The notes under the pieces: generated by a model
Databases searched by the model: none
What the model saw: only the letters and a program-made list of their open reading frames with translations
What the model was told of the DNA's origin: nothing
Source: Lachnospiraceae bacterium
GTDB lineage: Bacteria > Bacillota > Clostridia > Lachnospirales > Lachnospiraceae
Direction of reading: 5' to 3'
Assembly (NCBI GenBank): GCA_016297945.1
Contig: JAEDFR010000001.1
Span: forward strand, 12,420-76,419
Length of the DNA stretch: 64,000 nt
Made by a program: the position numbers and the translations under genes
Shown here: positions 9,118 to 18,497 of the stretch, one piece after another
Layout: the number at the start of each line of letters is the position of its first letter
How positions within the stretch are numbered: the first letter of the stretch is position 1

Positions 9118-10137
9118 TTAATTTTTATCTTTCTTAATAATCAACAGTTTTTCAGCAATTCTCTTTGCTCCAAGTCCGTCAATAAGCTTTCTCATTAAAA
9201 TTGATCTGCCATTTCTTTTTTCAAAAGATTTATTTAATCGAAACCCTTCCATCAGATTTGCTTCCGTTCCATCCTCTCTCATATCTCCAATGTAATCCAT
9301 AAGTTGTAAATCTTCAAATTCCCTAACGTTATCCAATTGATTGTCTGCAATGGCATAGGTCAATGTCGGTGTCCCACAGGCACACAATTCATATAGAGTT
9401 GTTCCCCCCGCAGAAATGGCAATATCTGCTTCCTGCATATATTTTTCAATATTATCTACTGCACTTAATATCTCTACATTTTCATATTTTTGATATGTTT
9501 CTGCCATTTCTGCAAAATGTTCATTATATATTCCACAAATCGCTGTGATTTGCTTATATTCTTGAAGTGGTATTACATTTAAAAATCTGTTTATTACATT
9601 ATATTTATCCGTTCCCCCGGAAATCAGCAGGATTTTTTCAATAGTTTTTTTTACTTTCTTTGGTTGCAAATCACAAAATGAATTTCGCAAGGGAGTATAT
9701 TCTAGTCCTAAATAGAGTTTTGTGTTTTGTTCAAAACCACAATACCGTAATTTCTTCCAATAGCAGGCATAGCATATAATTGCATCTACAGGATACTGAA
9801 ACATATTCAAATCATCCAAATATACAATCTTAGCAATTTTCCTTAACTCTGATAAATAATCATAAGTAATCATATAACTATCAATCAGCAAAACTTTAAT
9901 TTTCTCCTCTTTAATATGATTTATCAGCCTGTCAAGTTCAGTTTCCATATCATTCCAAACTGAATTCAAAACATAATACTTATATGATTTCGATTGCAAC
10001 ATCGCAACCGGATTACTGTCCGCAATAATGAACTCCGTTTCTATTCCCATATCTCTGGCAGCATCTGCTATTGCAATACACCTCATCAAATGACCTGTTG
10101 CTATATCATTATTACAATCAACTCGAATATAAATCAA
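9118..10137 (-). CDS. pseG: UDP-2,4-diacetamido-2,4,6-trideoxy-altropyranose hydrolase, PseG-like
   Basis: A 339-residue GT-B-fold nucleotide-sugar hydrolase that removes UDP from the bis-acetamido trideoxy sugar in pseudaminic acid synthesis. The N-terminus IYIRVDCNNDIATGHLMRC carries the glycine/His loop (G-x-G-H-x-x-R type, here IATGHLMRC) typical of PseG and MurG-like enzymes. ILLISGGTDKYN (about residue 178) and AISAGGTTLYELCACGTPTL (about 240) are the expected nucleotide-binding segments. It sits 13 bases after pseH. The exact sugar stereochemistry is inferred from the linked pseB. Confidence 0.85.
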   Translation of the reverse strand: MIYIRVDCNNDIATGHLMRCIAIADAARDMGIETEFIIADSNPVAMLQSKSYKYYVLNSVWNDMETELDRLINHIKEEKIKVLLIDSYMITYDYLSELRKIAKIVYLDDLNMFQYPVDAIICYACYWKKLRYCGFEQNTKLYLGLEYTPLRNSFCDLQPKKVKKTIEKILLISGGTDKYNVINRFLNVIPLQEYKQITAICGIYNEHFAEMAETYQKYENVEILSAVDNIEKYMQEADIAISAGGTTLYELCACGTPTLTYAIADNQLDNVREFEDLQLMDYIGDMREDGTEANLMEGFRLNKSFEKRNGRSILMRKLIDGLGAKRIAEKLLIIKKDKN

Positions 10138-10150
10138 TTTTCTGTCCCCA

Positions 10151-10657
10151 TTATATCTCTATTCTGTATATGTTAAAGTTTTCATCTGATTTTTCATATT
10201 TAAATCCATTCCTTAATACAAATCTTATTGATGATACATTTTCCTTATGTATTTCCGCTATTATTGCTTTACATCCCCAATTATCTCTTGACCAATCTAC
10301 AATTGTTCTAATTACCTCACTGGCATAACCATGCCCATAATATTCATTGGAAAGTATATATCCTATTTCTGCTTCCATGTTTTTTCCCTTCACTCGGTTC
10401 AGCCCAAATACTCCAATCGGATTATCCCTCAATAGTACAATCCAATTCAGCTTTGTAACATCTTTTAAGTAAACAGATTTATACCAATCAACATGTTCAT
10501 CCCGACTGATGGCATGGGGATGACTAAAATACTTATATATGTCAGGATTAGCTCGCAGTTTTACAATAAAATCCGTATCTTTCTCCGTAATCTCTCTTAA
10601 TTCTAAACGCTGACTCTTTAAAATAGGGGCCTTTTTATCCAATTCAATCACACTCAT
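10151..10657 (-). CDS. pseH: GNAT N-acetyltransferase, PseH-like
   Basis: A 168-residue RimJ/RimL-type GNAT. The acetyl-CoA loop region is visible as GYILSNEYYGHGYASEVI (about residues 95-115), and the core ends with NVSSIRFVLRNGFKYE. In this position it most likely acetylates the 4-amino group of UDP-4-amino-4,6-dideoxy-N-acetyl-altrosamine, the PseH step. Placement between pseI and pseG supports this over a ribosomal-protein acetyltransferase. Start and length are normal for the family. Confidence 0.8.
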   Translation of the reverse strand: MSVIELDKKAPILKSQRLELREITEKDTDFIVKLRANPDIYKYFSHPHAISRDEHVDWYKSVYLKDVTKLNWIVLLRDNPIGVFGLNRVKGKNMEAEIGYILSNEYYGHGYASEVIRTIVDWSRDNWGCKAIIAEIHKENVSSIRFVLRNGFKYEKSDENFNIYRIEI

Positions 10658-10675
10658 CCACCCTAAAATAAAAAA

Positions 10676-11719
10676 CTAATATAGATGACCAATCATCTCC
10701 ATTTTTAACGGGGTTCCCTTTTTGATATCTACTAATGCCGTTTGTCCGATTACATCATCATAATATTTTGGTTCTAAGCCATAAGCAGGCCGAATCACAC
10801 GTATATTATCAGTTGTCAATAATTCACCTTTTTTAATGTCTCTTACAACAAAAATAGATTTTCTAAAACAACGATTATTTTCCTCTTGTCGTGTAAGACC
10901 GTAAGTAACTCTACCTATAGCTTTTTCTGTCTGACGAATATCCGCAATCATTTTTTTTAATTCCAATGGTTCCATACTGAATAAGCTGTCCGGATTTTCA
11001 ATTTCCCTACTCAGGCAAAAATGTTTTTCAATGACATTAGCGCCTAAAGCCACCGCAGTAATCGCACCAACTGATCCCATGGAATGATCAGATAATCCAA
11101 CTGGAACGCCAAATGTATCACGCATATTTTTCATTGTCATTAGATTCATTTCATCTGTAATTGCAGGATAGGCACTTGCACAACGGAGTAGACAGATTTG
11201 TTCATTTCCTTCTGCACGAATGGTTTCAACCGCCTCACTAATCTCTGCCAAAGTTGCCATTCCTGTAGAAAGAATGATTGGCTTTCCTTTTGATGCAACA
11301 TATTTTATCAGAGGAATATCTACCAATTCAAACGATGCTATTTTGTAAAATTCAAGTCCAATACTTTCCAGAAAATCTACCGCTGTTATATCAAACGGTG
11401 TCGAAAGAAAATCAATTCCAATTTTTTCAGCTTCCTGTTTTAATTTTTCCTGCCATTCCCAAGGCGTATAAGCCTTTCCGTATAATTGATAGAGATTTTC
11501 ATTTTCCCACAGTCCAGTTTTTATTTGAAAATACTCATTATTACAATCCATAGTTATCGTATCAGGGGTATATGTTTGAATTTTAATGCAATCTGCACCG
11601 GCATCCTTGGCCGTATGGATGATTTCCTTCGCTCTCTCAAAACTTCCCGCATGATTAGCAGACATTTCAGCTATAACATATGTATGATTATTATGGATGG
11701 ATTCGTATAACCTATTCAT
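10676..11719 (-). CDS. pseI: Pseudaminic acid (nonulosonate) synthase, NeuB family
   Basis: A 347-residue NeuB-family enzyme that condenses phosphoenolpyruvate with a 6-carbon amino sugar to give a 9-carbon nonulosonic acid. The TIM barrel starts YVIAEMSANHAGSFERAKE and includes KIQTYTPDTIT and LSDHSMGS; a C-terminal SAF antifreeze-like domain (about residues 285-345, RKSIFVVRDIKKGELLT) closes the active site of the partner subunit. The AEMSANH version of the first motif is the one I associate with PseI rather than sialic acid synthase. The neighbouring pseB, pseC, pseG and pseH support the pseudaminic assignment. Confidence 0.88.
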   Translation of the reverse strand: MNRLYESIHNNHTYVIAEMSANHAGSFERAKEIIHTAKDAGADCIKIQTYTPDTITMDCNNEYFQIKTGLWENENLYQLYGKAYTPWEWQEKLKQEAEKIGIDFLSTPFDITAVDFLESIGLEFYKIASFELVDIPLIKYVASKGKPIILSTGMATLAEISEAVETIRAEGNEQICLLRCASAYPAITDEMNLMTMKNMRDTFGVPVGLSDHSMGSVGAITAVALGANVIEKHFCLSREIENPDSLFSMEPLELKKMIADIRQTEKAIGRVTYGLTRQEENNRCFRKSIFVVRDIKKGELLTTDNIRVIRPAYGLEPKYYDDVIGQTALVDIKKGTPLKMEMIGHLY

Positions 11720-11735
11720 TTTTTCCCCTATATCT

Positions 11736-12989
11736 CTAGTTTAATCTTTCAAATCCAGCATGGCTCACTTCACCCAATAAATGAGTTTCTATTTGTTCAG
11801 CATTTTCTCTTATTTCTGCGATTTTTGCAAATGTTCTGTCACATGCCTCTAAATACCGATCAATCAGTTCATCTGTGTGAGCTAACGATGCATATACACC
11901 ATTTCCAGCTAAAAATCCCTCTTTCAGCATCTCTTGCGTGAAATATGTTTTATATGCCAACGGATTATCATACTCAAAGGCAAAATGAATAAGAGGCTTT
12001 ATTCCTGAAATATGAATCTTCAGACCATACATATCAGCCAACCGCTTCCAGCCTTCAGAAATTCTGGTGCCTACTCTGATTTGATGTTCATGCACATGAT
12101 ACTTCTGATAACACTCTATGGATTTTATCGTTGCAGCAAATCCGATTCGTTCGGTAAAGAATGTACTACTTATAAATGTATCCTGTGCAGCACCCATTAT
12201 TTTTTCTGTTCCAATCACTGCCGTTACCGGATAACCATTTGTCATTGCTTTTGCAAATACTGCAATATCAGGATTGACACCAAGAACCAGATGGGATCCT
12301 CCCGGGCATAGGCGAAATCCTGCAGTTATCTCATCAAAAACTAAAACAATTCCCTCTTTTCTTGTAATTTCTCGAATAGTTTCTAAATATCCTTCATGTG
12401 GATATTCGTTTCGTATTGGCTCCATTATAACTGCAGCAATTTCTTCTGTATGTTCAGAAATCAATGCTTTAAACTCATCGATATCATTATAATGAAAAAT
12501 CAGGTTTGTTCCTGCCAGTCCTCTGGGTACACCAGCCGGTTGCAACCCTTGTAAATGTACATCAGCCAAAGGATCACCTTTAACAAGATTTGCTGACAAA
12601 TACCAGTCATGCCAGCCATGATATCCGCATACAAATACAATATCTTTTTTGGTGTATGCCCTAGCAATTCTGGCAGCCATAGCCATCGCTTCTCCACCGG
12701 CTTTTGCATATCTGACTGACTGTGCCCATGGATGTAATTCCAATAGTTTTTCTGCCAGTATCACTTCTTCCGGAGCATTTAAAGTACACATGCTTCCATT
12801 ATCTATCGCATCCTTTGCAGCCTCATCTACTTCTTGAAAAGAATATCCTAAAACATTAGCTCCCACTCCCATGATACTGAAGTCATAATAATGATTATTG
12901 TCCAAATCCCAAACTTCGCAACCATGTGCTTTTGAATAGTAACTTGGCCAATAACCAGGCAGCCACATTTCAGGACGTTTGCTTAACAA
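11736..12989 (-). CDS. Class III (glutamate-1-semialdehyde-type) aminotransferase, N-terminus possibly frameshifted
   Basis: PLP enzyme of about 417 residues resembling glutamate-1-semialdehyde 2,1-aminomutases. It has CGYHGWHDW (about 125), DEITAGFRL (about 225) and the PLP-lysine segment AKAMTNGYPV (about 245). The only start in frame is a TTG at 12989. Upstream the frame stays open to 13010 and encodes IIPGGTQ directly before LLSKRPE; the run IIPGGTQLLSKRPE is a typical start region of this family. A well-placed ATG at 13032 is in a different frame (MSKNQELNN). This suggests a small indel near 13010-13020. The gene lies in the nonulosonate cluster; its substrate is unknown but an amino-sugar modification is likely. 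Confidence 0.75.
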   Translation of the reverse strand: MLSKRPEMWLPGYWPSYYSKAHGCEVWDLDNNHYYDFSIMGVGANVLGYSFQEVDEAAKDAIDNGSMCTLNAPEEVILAEKLLELHPWAQSVRYAKAGGEAMAMAARIARAYTKKDIVFVCGYHGWHDWYLSANLVKGDPLADVHLQGLQPAGVPRGLAGTNLIFHYNDIDEFKALISEHTEEIAAVIMEPIRNEYPHEGYLETIREITRKEGIVLVFDEITAGFRLCPGGSHLVLGVNPDIAVFAKAMTNGYPVTAVIGTEKIMGAAQDTFISSTFFTERIGFAATIKSIECYQKYHVHEHQIRVGTRISEGWKRLADMYGLKIHISGIKPLIHFAFEYDNPLAYKTYFTQEMLKEGFLAGNGVYASLAHTDELIDRYLEACDRTFAKIAEIRENAEQIETHLLGEVSHAGFERLN

Positions 12990-13056
12990 CTGCGTTCCGC
13001 CCGGAATTATTTAATTCCTGATTTTTACTCATAATCCGATTCTCTTTTCCAAAGCA

Positions 13057-13821
13057 TTATCTTTTTATTACATAATCGTTTGCCAAAGATTTTGCCAACC
13101 CCTCATTCCTTTTAATACTGCTGTTTAGTGCTTCAATTTCCGGATGTTCTTCCAGATATCTTAAAATATCCTCGGTAACAAAATCCTCCTTTTTTTCGCT
13201 CACAAAATGTTCATATACTTTACTTATCATTTCATAATCAAAATCTTCATCCAATGTCCATCGCTTTGTTCCGATATTCCGAATCGGGCATTCCAGATTT
13301 TGTAATTTATAGACTTCGGGGTGTTTTCTTACGTATTGGGTTACATGTTCTCTTTCCGATTGCAATTCAGCATTTTTCCATGATTCCTCCAACACATTAA
13401 ATCTTATTATTTCTATATCCAATCCATCTGGAAATGTTTCTGTCAATTCAGCTAAATAATCAGTATCTTCTTCCATTTCTTCGATTGCCATATCCAGATA
13501 TCTCCAGTCGAAAAGCGGGCAATCTGCCGTTATGCGAATAACATTCTTCGGTTTCAACAGCTTTGCAGCTTGATAATAACGATCTAACACATCTTCTTCC
13601 GAACCCACAAATATCCTTATTCCTTTTTCTACACAAATTTGAATAAGCGGCAGATTATTTTTTTCGATTGATGTAATCACCATTACCTCATCGACTTTTT
13701 TGCTTCTTTTTACCCGCTCTATCACCCATTCAATATCTGTTTTTCCGGATAAATCAGCCAACACTTTATTCGGAAAACGTGTAGAACCGCATCTCGCCTG
13801 AATTAATACTAAATTATCCAT
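13057..13821 (-). CDS. SpsF-type CMP-sugar cytidylyltransferase
   Basis: A 254-residue nucleotidyltransferase of the SpsF group (cytidylyltransferase, CMP-KDO-synthetase-like). The N-terminus LVLIQARCGSTRFPNKVLAD carries the expected nucleotide-binding signature, and RITADCPLFDWRYLDMAIEE the metal-binding region. I chose ATG 13821 because homology begins there; the frame is open a further 35 codons into the upstream gene but that part is unrelated. It probably activates the nonulosonic acid with CTP, replacing a classical PseF/NeuA, none of which is present. It starts 16 bases after the aldo/keto reductase gene. Confidence 0.82.
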   Translation of the reverse strand: MDNLVLIQARCGSTRFPNKVLADLSGKTDIEWVIERVKRSKKVDEVMVITSIEKNNLPLIQICVEKGIRIFVGSEEDVLDRYYQAAKLLKPKNVIRITADCPLFDWRYLDMAIEEMEEDTDYLAELTETFPDGLDIEIIRFNVLEESWKNAELQSEREHVTQYVRKHPEVYKLQNLECPIRNIGTKRWTLDEDFDYEMISKVYEHFVSEKKEDFVTEDILRYLEEHPEIEALNSSIKRNEGLAKSLANDYVIKR

Positions 13822-13837
13822 CTTTGCTTCTGCCTCT

Positions 13838-14731
13838 CTATTTCTTCCATAAACTCGGAATAACAATATTCGTATCAATATCTGTAAATTCCTGATCCAG
13901 AAGATCCAAGACATCTTCTGAAACATCTTTGTTAAAAGCTATAATATCTTCCTGTAACTGCTCTAAATCGCGGATACCGAATACCAAATGATTTATTTCT
14001 TTTTCACGTTTAATGTAATTCAGTGCAAGTTCAATCCTGGTATACCCCGTCCTTTTGCAAATCTGATCAAGCTTATCTAAAATGGGCTTTGCATCAGCCA
14101 AATAGTCCGGAACATCATCAACAGACAACCGGATTAATCCCTTCACAAAAGCTGTACGTGTATCAACTGTACATCCGTTTTGCTGTGACATTTTAAATAT
14201 ATCCTCTTCTTTCATTCTGTGGTCGAAAACACTGTATGGAGCTTGAATATAATCAACAAATGGGCTTTTTATACACGCAATTGCTTCGTCTGTATCATAA
14301 ACAGAAACGCCAACGTGACAAGCCAGTCCTTCTTTTTTTACTTCTTCCAGAGCGGCTAATATATCCGGTCGGTGTGCATAACGTGAACTGTGCAAAAAAT
14401 ACGCATCCACATAGTCAAGATTTAATACCTGCAACGATTTAATCAGATTATCACGTATGATTGCTACATAATCCTTCAGCTCATAATCATCCAATATATT
14501 GGGTAAAAGTTTTGTACTTACAAACAGTTTTTCACGTGAAATAGTTCTTTTTTTCAAAAACTTACCCGTAACCTGTTCGGCAATCCCATAAGCTGTCGCA
14601 GTATCAATAGCGTTAATTCCATTCTGAGTTGCATAATCCAGACATCGGATGCAATAATCAACATCTTTTTTTTCCTGATTAAACACTCCATAATTCATTC
14701 CAAACTGAACTGTTCCAATTGCTAATTCCAT
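13838..14731 (-). CDS. Aldo/keto reductase in nonulosonate cluster
   Basis: A 297-residue NADPH-dependent oxidoreductase of the aldo/keto reductase fold. Visible are LAIGTVQFGMNYGV at the N-terminus, the catalytic-Asp segment INAIDTATAYG (about residue 40), a Lys in VSTKLLP, and the His-bearing AYFLHSSR (about 112). Such reductases recur in SpsF-containing sugar clusters, where they could reduce a keto sugar. The specific reaction is not known from sequence. It lies 23 bases after pseC. Confidence 0.82.
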   Translation of the reverse strand: MELAIGTVQFGMNYGVFNQEKKDVDYCIRCLDYATQNGINAIDTATAYGIAEQVTGKFLKKRTISREKLFVSTKLLPNILDDYELKDYVAIIRDNLIKSLQVLNLDYVDAYFLHSSRYAHRPDILAALEEVKKEGLACHVGVSVYDTDEAIACIKSPFVDYIQAPYSVFDHRMKEEDIFKMSQQNGCTVDTRTAFVKGLIRLSVDDVPDYLADAKPILDKLDQICKRTGYTRIELALNYIKREKEINHLVFGIRDLEQLQEDIIAFNKDVSEDVLDLLDQEFTDIDTNIVIPSLWKK

Positions 14732-14754
14732 TTTTTCTCCCTATTCCATATGCT

Positions 14755-15957
14755 TTATATTCTGTAATAAGAAACAATTTTTTTCACAGATGCAATGACA
14801 TCGTAAACATCTTCATTACTCATTTGAGGATATAAAGGAATGCTCATAATTCCGTTATAGACCTTCTCCGCATTCGGACATAATCCTTTATCATATCCAA
14901 GATGTCTATAATATGGAAACCAGTAAACCGGTACATAATGAATTTGACATTGTACATTTTCTGCACTCATGGCATCAAAAAACTCTCTTCTTGTACAGGT
15001 AAGTTTTTCAGAATTCAGTTGAATAATATACAAGTGTCTGCAGGTATCAGATTCCGCTATCTCCTGTTGAAGTATTAATTCTTCGACAGAAGAAAATGCT
15101 TCATCATACATCCTTACAATTTCCTGCCTTCTTTTTTTAAAAAAGTCTATCTTTTTCATCTGGCTTGTTATGAGCGCAGCCTGAAAATCAGTGATACGGT
15201 AATTATAGCCCAATAATATTTGTTCATAATACCATGGTCCCTCATGAGGTGCATCTTCCATCAGTTCTAAATCATGGGTAATTCCATGTGTATGTGCAAG
15301 AACTATTTTTCTATATAATTCTACATTATTTGTTAATACCGCTCCTCCTTCTCCTCCGGTAATCGTTTTAACAGGATGAAAACTAAAGCACGTCATATCA
15401 GCCAAATTTCCCACACGTTGTCCTTTATATTCAGTTCCTATGGAATGGGCTGCATCTTCAATATAGACCAAATTGTACTTATCACATATTGCCCTTATCT
15501 CATCACTCTGAACAGCTTGTCCAGTAAAATCCACCGCAATCACGGCTTTCGTATTCTTGGTAATATGCTGTTCAATACTGATAGGATCAATATTGTATGT
15601 ATTAGGATTAATATCAGCAAAAACAGGCTTTCCACCACAATATAGTACACAATTTGCACTAGCGGCAAACGTTAATGGAGTGGTTATAACTTCATCTCCC
15701 GGACCGATTCCAGCTGCAATACAGGCACAATGAAGCGCTGCGGTTCCACTTGAAACTGCAACAGCATATTTCGCACCCGTATATTCCACTAATTGTTCTT
15801 CCATTTTTTCAACAGCCGGACCACATGTTAAATAATCGCTTTTTAGAACCCTCACAACTGCTTCTATATCTGATTCATCTATCCATTGATGTCCATAAAA
15901 TATTTTTTTATCCCGTACCGGTTTTCCACCGTTTACTGCCAGTGTTTCCATTTCCAT
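14755..15957 (-). CDS. pseC: UDP-4-amino-4,6-dideoxy-N-acetyl-altrosamine transaminase, PseC-like
   Basis: A 400-residue DegT/DnrJ/EryC1 aminotransferase. The PLP lysine is in FSFHPVKTITGGEGG (about residue 195), with the phosphate-binding SSGTAALHCA (about 69) and the EDAAHSIG segment (about 170) also present. It transfers an amino group to C4 of the keto sugar made by PseB. It starts 17 bases after the PseB gene ends, the usual order in pseudaminic acid clusters. Length is normal. Confidence 0.9.
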   Translation of the reverse strand: MEMETLAVNGGKPVRDKKIFYGHQWIDESDIEAVVRVLKSDYLTCGPAVEKMEEQLVEYTGAKYAVAVSSGTAALHCACIAAGIGPGDEVITTPLTFAASANCVLYCGGKPVFADINPNTYNIDPISIEQHITKNTKAVIAVDFTGQAVQSDEIRAICDKYNLVYIEDAAHSIGTEYKGQRVGNLADMTCFSFHPVKTITGGEGGAVLTNNVELYRKIVLAHTHGITHDLELMEDAPHEGPWYYEQILLGYNYRITDFQAALITSQMKKIDFFKKRRQEIVRMYDEAFSSVEELILQQEIAESDTCRHLYIIQLNSEKLTCTRREFFDAMSAENVQCQIHYVPVYWFPYYRHLGYDKGLCPNAEKVYNGIMSIPLYPQMSNEDVYDVIASVKKIVSYYRI

Positions 15958-15974
15958 TCTCCAAATAGATTATA

Positions 15975-16970
15975 CTAGTGTTTATCCAAATCAGTTTTTA
16001 ACAATTCCTGTATCTGCTTCACTGATAACCACTCCTTATTTGTTCCCGAACTATATTCAAATTCCGGTTCCACTAATTTTCCACCCGGAATAATATCCTT
16101 TTTGCCCCACCAATTATAATTAGGGTATATAATATAATGTTTATCATATTCATAAGTGTGCATTGAATCTTCTTTCGTAACCATTATTTCATGGAGTTTT
16201 TCACCTTCTCTTATTCCAACTTCCGGCATTTCACATCCAGGAAGCATTGCCTGTGCTAAATCAGTTATTTTGAAAGACGGAATTTTGGATATAAAAGTTT
16301 CTCCTCCACGTGATTCTTCAAGGGCTTTTATGACTAATTTCACGCCTTCTTCCAGGCTGATCCAAAATCTTGTCATTCGATAGTCTGTAATAGGCAGTGC
16401 CTTCCCGCCGTTATCAATGATATTCTGGAAGAAAGGAATAACTGACCCCCTGCTACCGGCAACGTTTCCATATCGTACAACTGAAAATCTGGTTCCATCT
16501 CCACCGGAATATGCATTCGCAGCGCAAAACAGTTTATCGGAAACCAACTTAGTACCACCATATAAATTAATTGGATTGACTGCCTTATCAGTTGATAGAG
16601 CAACCACTTTTTTCACTCCGGCTTCCAAAGAAGCATTAATGACATTCATTGCTCCATTTACATTTGTCTTAATAGCTTCGTTAGGATTATATTCGCATGC
16701 TGGAACCTGCTTCAGAGCAGCAGCATGAATCACATAATCAACTCCATGTAATGCCATCCTCAATCTGGCTTCATCCCTTACATCACCAATAAAAAATCTC
16801 AATACATTCCTAAATTCTTTATATTCATTATCCATTATAAATTGCTTATACTCATCTCTCGAATAAATAATAATCTTTTGTGGATTATAATGTGCAAGAA
16901 TATAATCCACAAAATGATGACCAAATGATCCTGTTCCACCTGTAATCAAAATACTTTTTCCATTTAACAT
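15975..16970 (-). CDS. pseB: UDP-N-acetylglucosamine 4,6-dehydratase (inverting), PseB
   Basis: Short-chain dehydrogenase-fold enzyme of about 331 residues that dehydrates and C5-epimerises UDP-GlcNAc, the first step of pseudaminic acid synthesis. It has LITGGTGSFG for NAD(P) binding, IYSRDEYKQ, FFIGDVRD, HAAALKQVP, LSTDKAVNPINLYG and the FWISLEEGV region, all in PseB order. The start was set at ATG 16970 (MLNGKSILITGG), 9 bases after GAGGGAG; a longer frame to 17000 adds ten unrelated residues. PseB rather than the retaining PglF type is indicated by its small size and absence of membrane helices. Confidence 0.92.
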   Translation of the reverse strand: MLNGKSILITGGTGSFGHHFVDYILAHYNPQKIIIYSRDEYKQFIMDNEYKEFRNVLRFFIGDVRDEARLRMALHGVDYVIHAAALKQVPACEYNPNEAIKTNVNGAMNVINASLEAGVKKVVALSTDKAVNPINLYGGTKLVSDKLFCAANAYSGGDGTRFSVVRYGNVAGSRGSVIPFFQNIIDNGGKALPITDYRMTRFWISLEEGVKLVIKALEESRGGETFISKIPSFKITDLAQAMLPGCEMPEVGIREGEKLHEIMVTKEDSMHTYEYDKHYIIYPNYNWWGKKDIIPGGKLVEPEFEYSSGTNKEWLSVKQIQELLKTDLDKH

Positions 16971-17096
16971 ATCTTCATTCTCCCTCGTAAATTGAAGCAA
17001 ATAGATTTTGAAAAGAGTGCAAAAGCTTACAAAATCAAAATATCTACACCTTTATCCTATTTTTTCATGATAATTATTTCTCCATGCTATATCAAG

Positions 17097-18497
17097 TCAG
17101 AAAATACTCTTCCTCCTACACATAATTATTATTTCGTAGCAACCAATCAAAATTGCCATTATCCATCTAACAATCCACATTTCCCGAAAATAATAAAAAC
17201 AAAATATAGAATAAAATATACATAAAATAGGAAACATGAATTTTTTAATGTCAAAATAATAAAAATTTGTATTCGTCAATTTAAAAATCAAAAAATGAAA
17301 TACTAATAAGAGAAAATAAGCCATTGCTGTTGCAACTGAAGCACCATATATTCTCATATCAGGTATTAACACATAATTAAGAATGATATTTAAAAATGCT
17401 GCCAAAACGGTTCCTGTTGCAATAAGCTTATTCCTTTTTAAAAAAAATTCTATATTAATCAAAAATTGATACATAAATGTAAAATAAACCGAGACAGCTA
17501 ATATCGGTATGATTTCTAATCCCGCCCAATATTCCTTGTCTGTAACAAGTTTTCCAACCTCTCTAATGACCAATAAAAATCCAACCGTTAAAATCGTAAA
17601 TAATTGAATATAATTATTATATTTCGAAACAAGTTTCTCTTTATTATTTTCCAATAAATCATCATAATAATATGGGCACCAAGTAACATTTAAAGCATTT
17701 AGCACAACTGACAATATCATCGTTAATGAATAATATACACTATATATTCCTATTTCATTGTCTGACACCCTCATCTTATTCATCATAATACGATCTGATT
17801 GTGTCAAAACATTTAGAGAAAGTGCATGAAACACAATTGGCATTCCTAATCGTATAGCATATTTAGAATACTTTGATTTAATAAAAGTGATTTTTTTTCT
17901 AAATATATATATCCAACTTATAAATGCAAATAGAATAGTCGGAATTGCAATTCCAACCATTCGTCCTAAATATCTATATTGCAATTCAGAAAATCGAATC
18001 AAAATAAGAGACAATCCTGTTGTAGAAAATGCTAATGATATTGAATAAATCATATTCAATCCAGCTCTCTTTTCATAAATTAAAGCTGATTGAGTAAAAT
18101 TAATAATAAATTGTCCAAATGCAGTAAAAAGGATCAACAAAACAGTATAATATTCAAAACCAATTATTTCACATATATATTTTTTAAAAATAACACTTAA
18201 AACTACAAAGAAAAATCCTATTATTGTACCAAGAAGCAATACGCTACTACGAAAATCAAAATAATCATCTTTAAAATCATAGCGCCCAATACCAATTGAC
18301 GCATCCACTTTTGCTCCCATAAAACAAGCTATAATTACTACCCATGAATAGACAATTGAATATACACCATACTGAGCACTTCCCATTTCACTTGTGAAAA
18401 TAGGTATAGTAATAAAAGTAACTCCTTGTACAACTAAAGTACTTATAAAATTGTAAAATGCAGTCTTATTTTCTCTTCCCATTTTCCTAAATTTCAA
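17097..18497 (-). CDS. Polysaccharide flippase (Wzx/MATE-like)
   Basis: A 466-residue protein with about 12-14 hydrophobic segments and little soluble sequence, the profile of the oligosaccharyl-lipid flippase (polysaccharide biosynthesis/MATE) superfamily. The N-terminus includes NKTAFYNFISTLVVQGVTF, a common opening in Wzx-type proteins. It would move undecaprenyl-linked repeat units across the membrane. It overlaps the upstream gene by four bases and precedes pseB. No clear Wzy polymerase is visible, though the decayed gene at 8364-8981 may have been one. Confidence 0.85.
   Translation of the reverse strand: MKFRKMGRENKTAFYNFISTLVVQGVTFITIPIFTSEMGSAQYGVYSIVYSWVVIIACFMGAKVDASIGIGRYDFKDDYFDFRSSVLLLGTIIGFFFVVLSVIFKKYICEIIGFEYYTVLLILFTAFGQFIINFTQSALIYEKRAGLNMIYSISLAFSTTGLSLILIRFSELQYRYLGRMVGIAIPTILFAFISWIYIFRKKITFIKSKYSKYAIRLGMPIVFHALSLNVLTQSDRIMMNKMRVSDNEIGIYSVYYSLTMILSVVLNALNVTWCPYYYDDLLENNKEKLVSKYNNYIQLFTILTVGFLLVIREVGKLVTDKEYWAGLEIIPILAVSVYFTFMYQFLINIEFFLKRNKLIATGTVLAAFLNIILNYVLIPDMRIYGASVATAMAYFLLLVFHFLIFKLTNTNFYYFDIKKFMFPILCIFYSIFCFYYFREMWIVRWIMAILIGCYEIIIMCRRKSIF

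Noticed and set aside
8919..9137. Plus-strand frame of 72 codons in the gap next to pseG
   Set aside because: AT-rich low-complexity frame opposite the membrane-gene remnant and the pseG end, without ribosome site.
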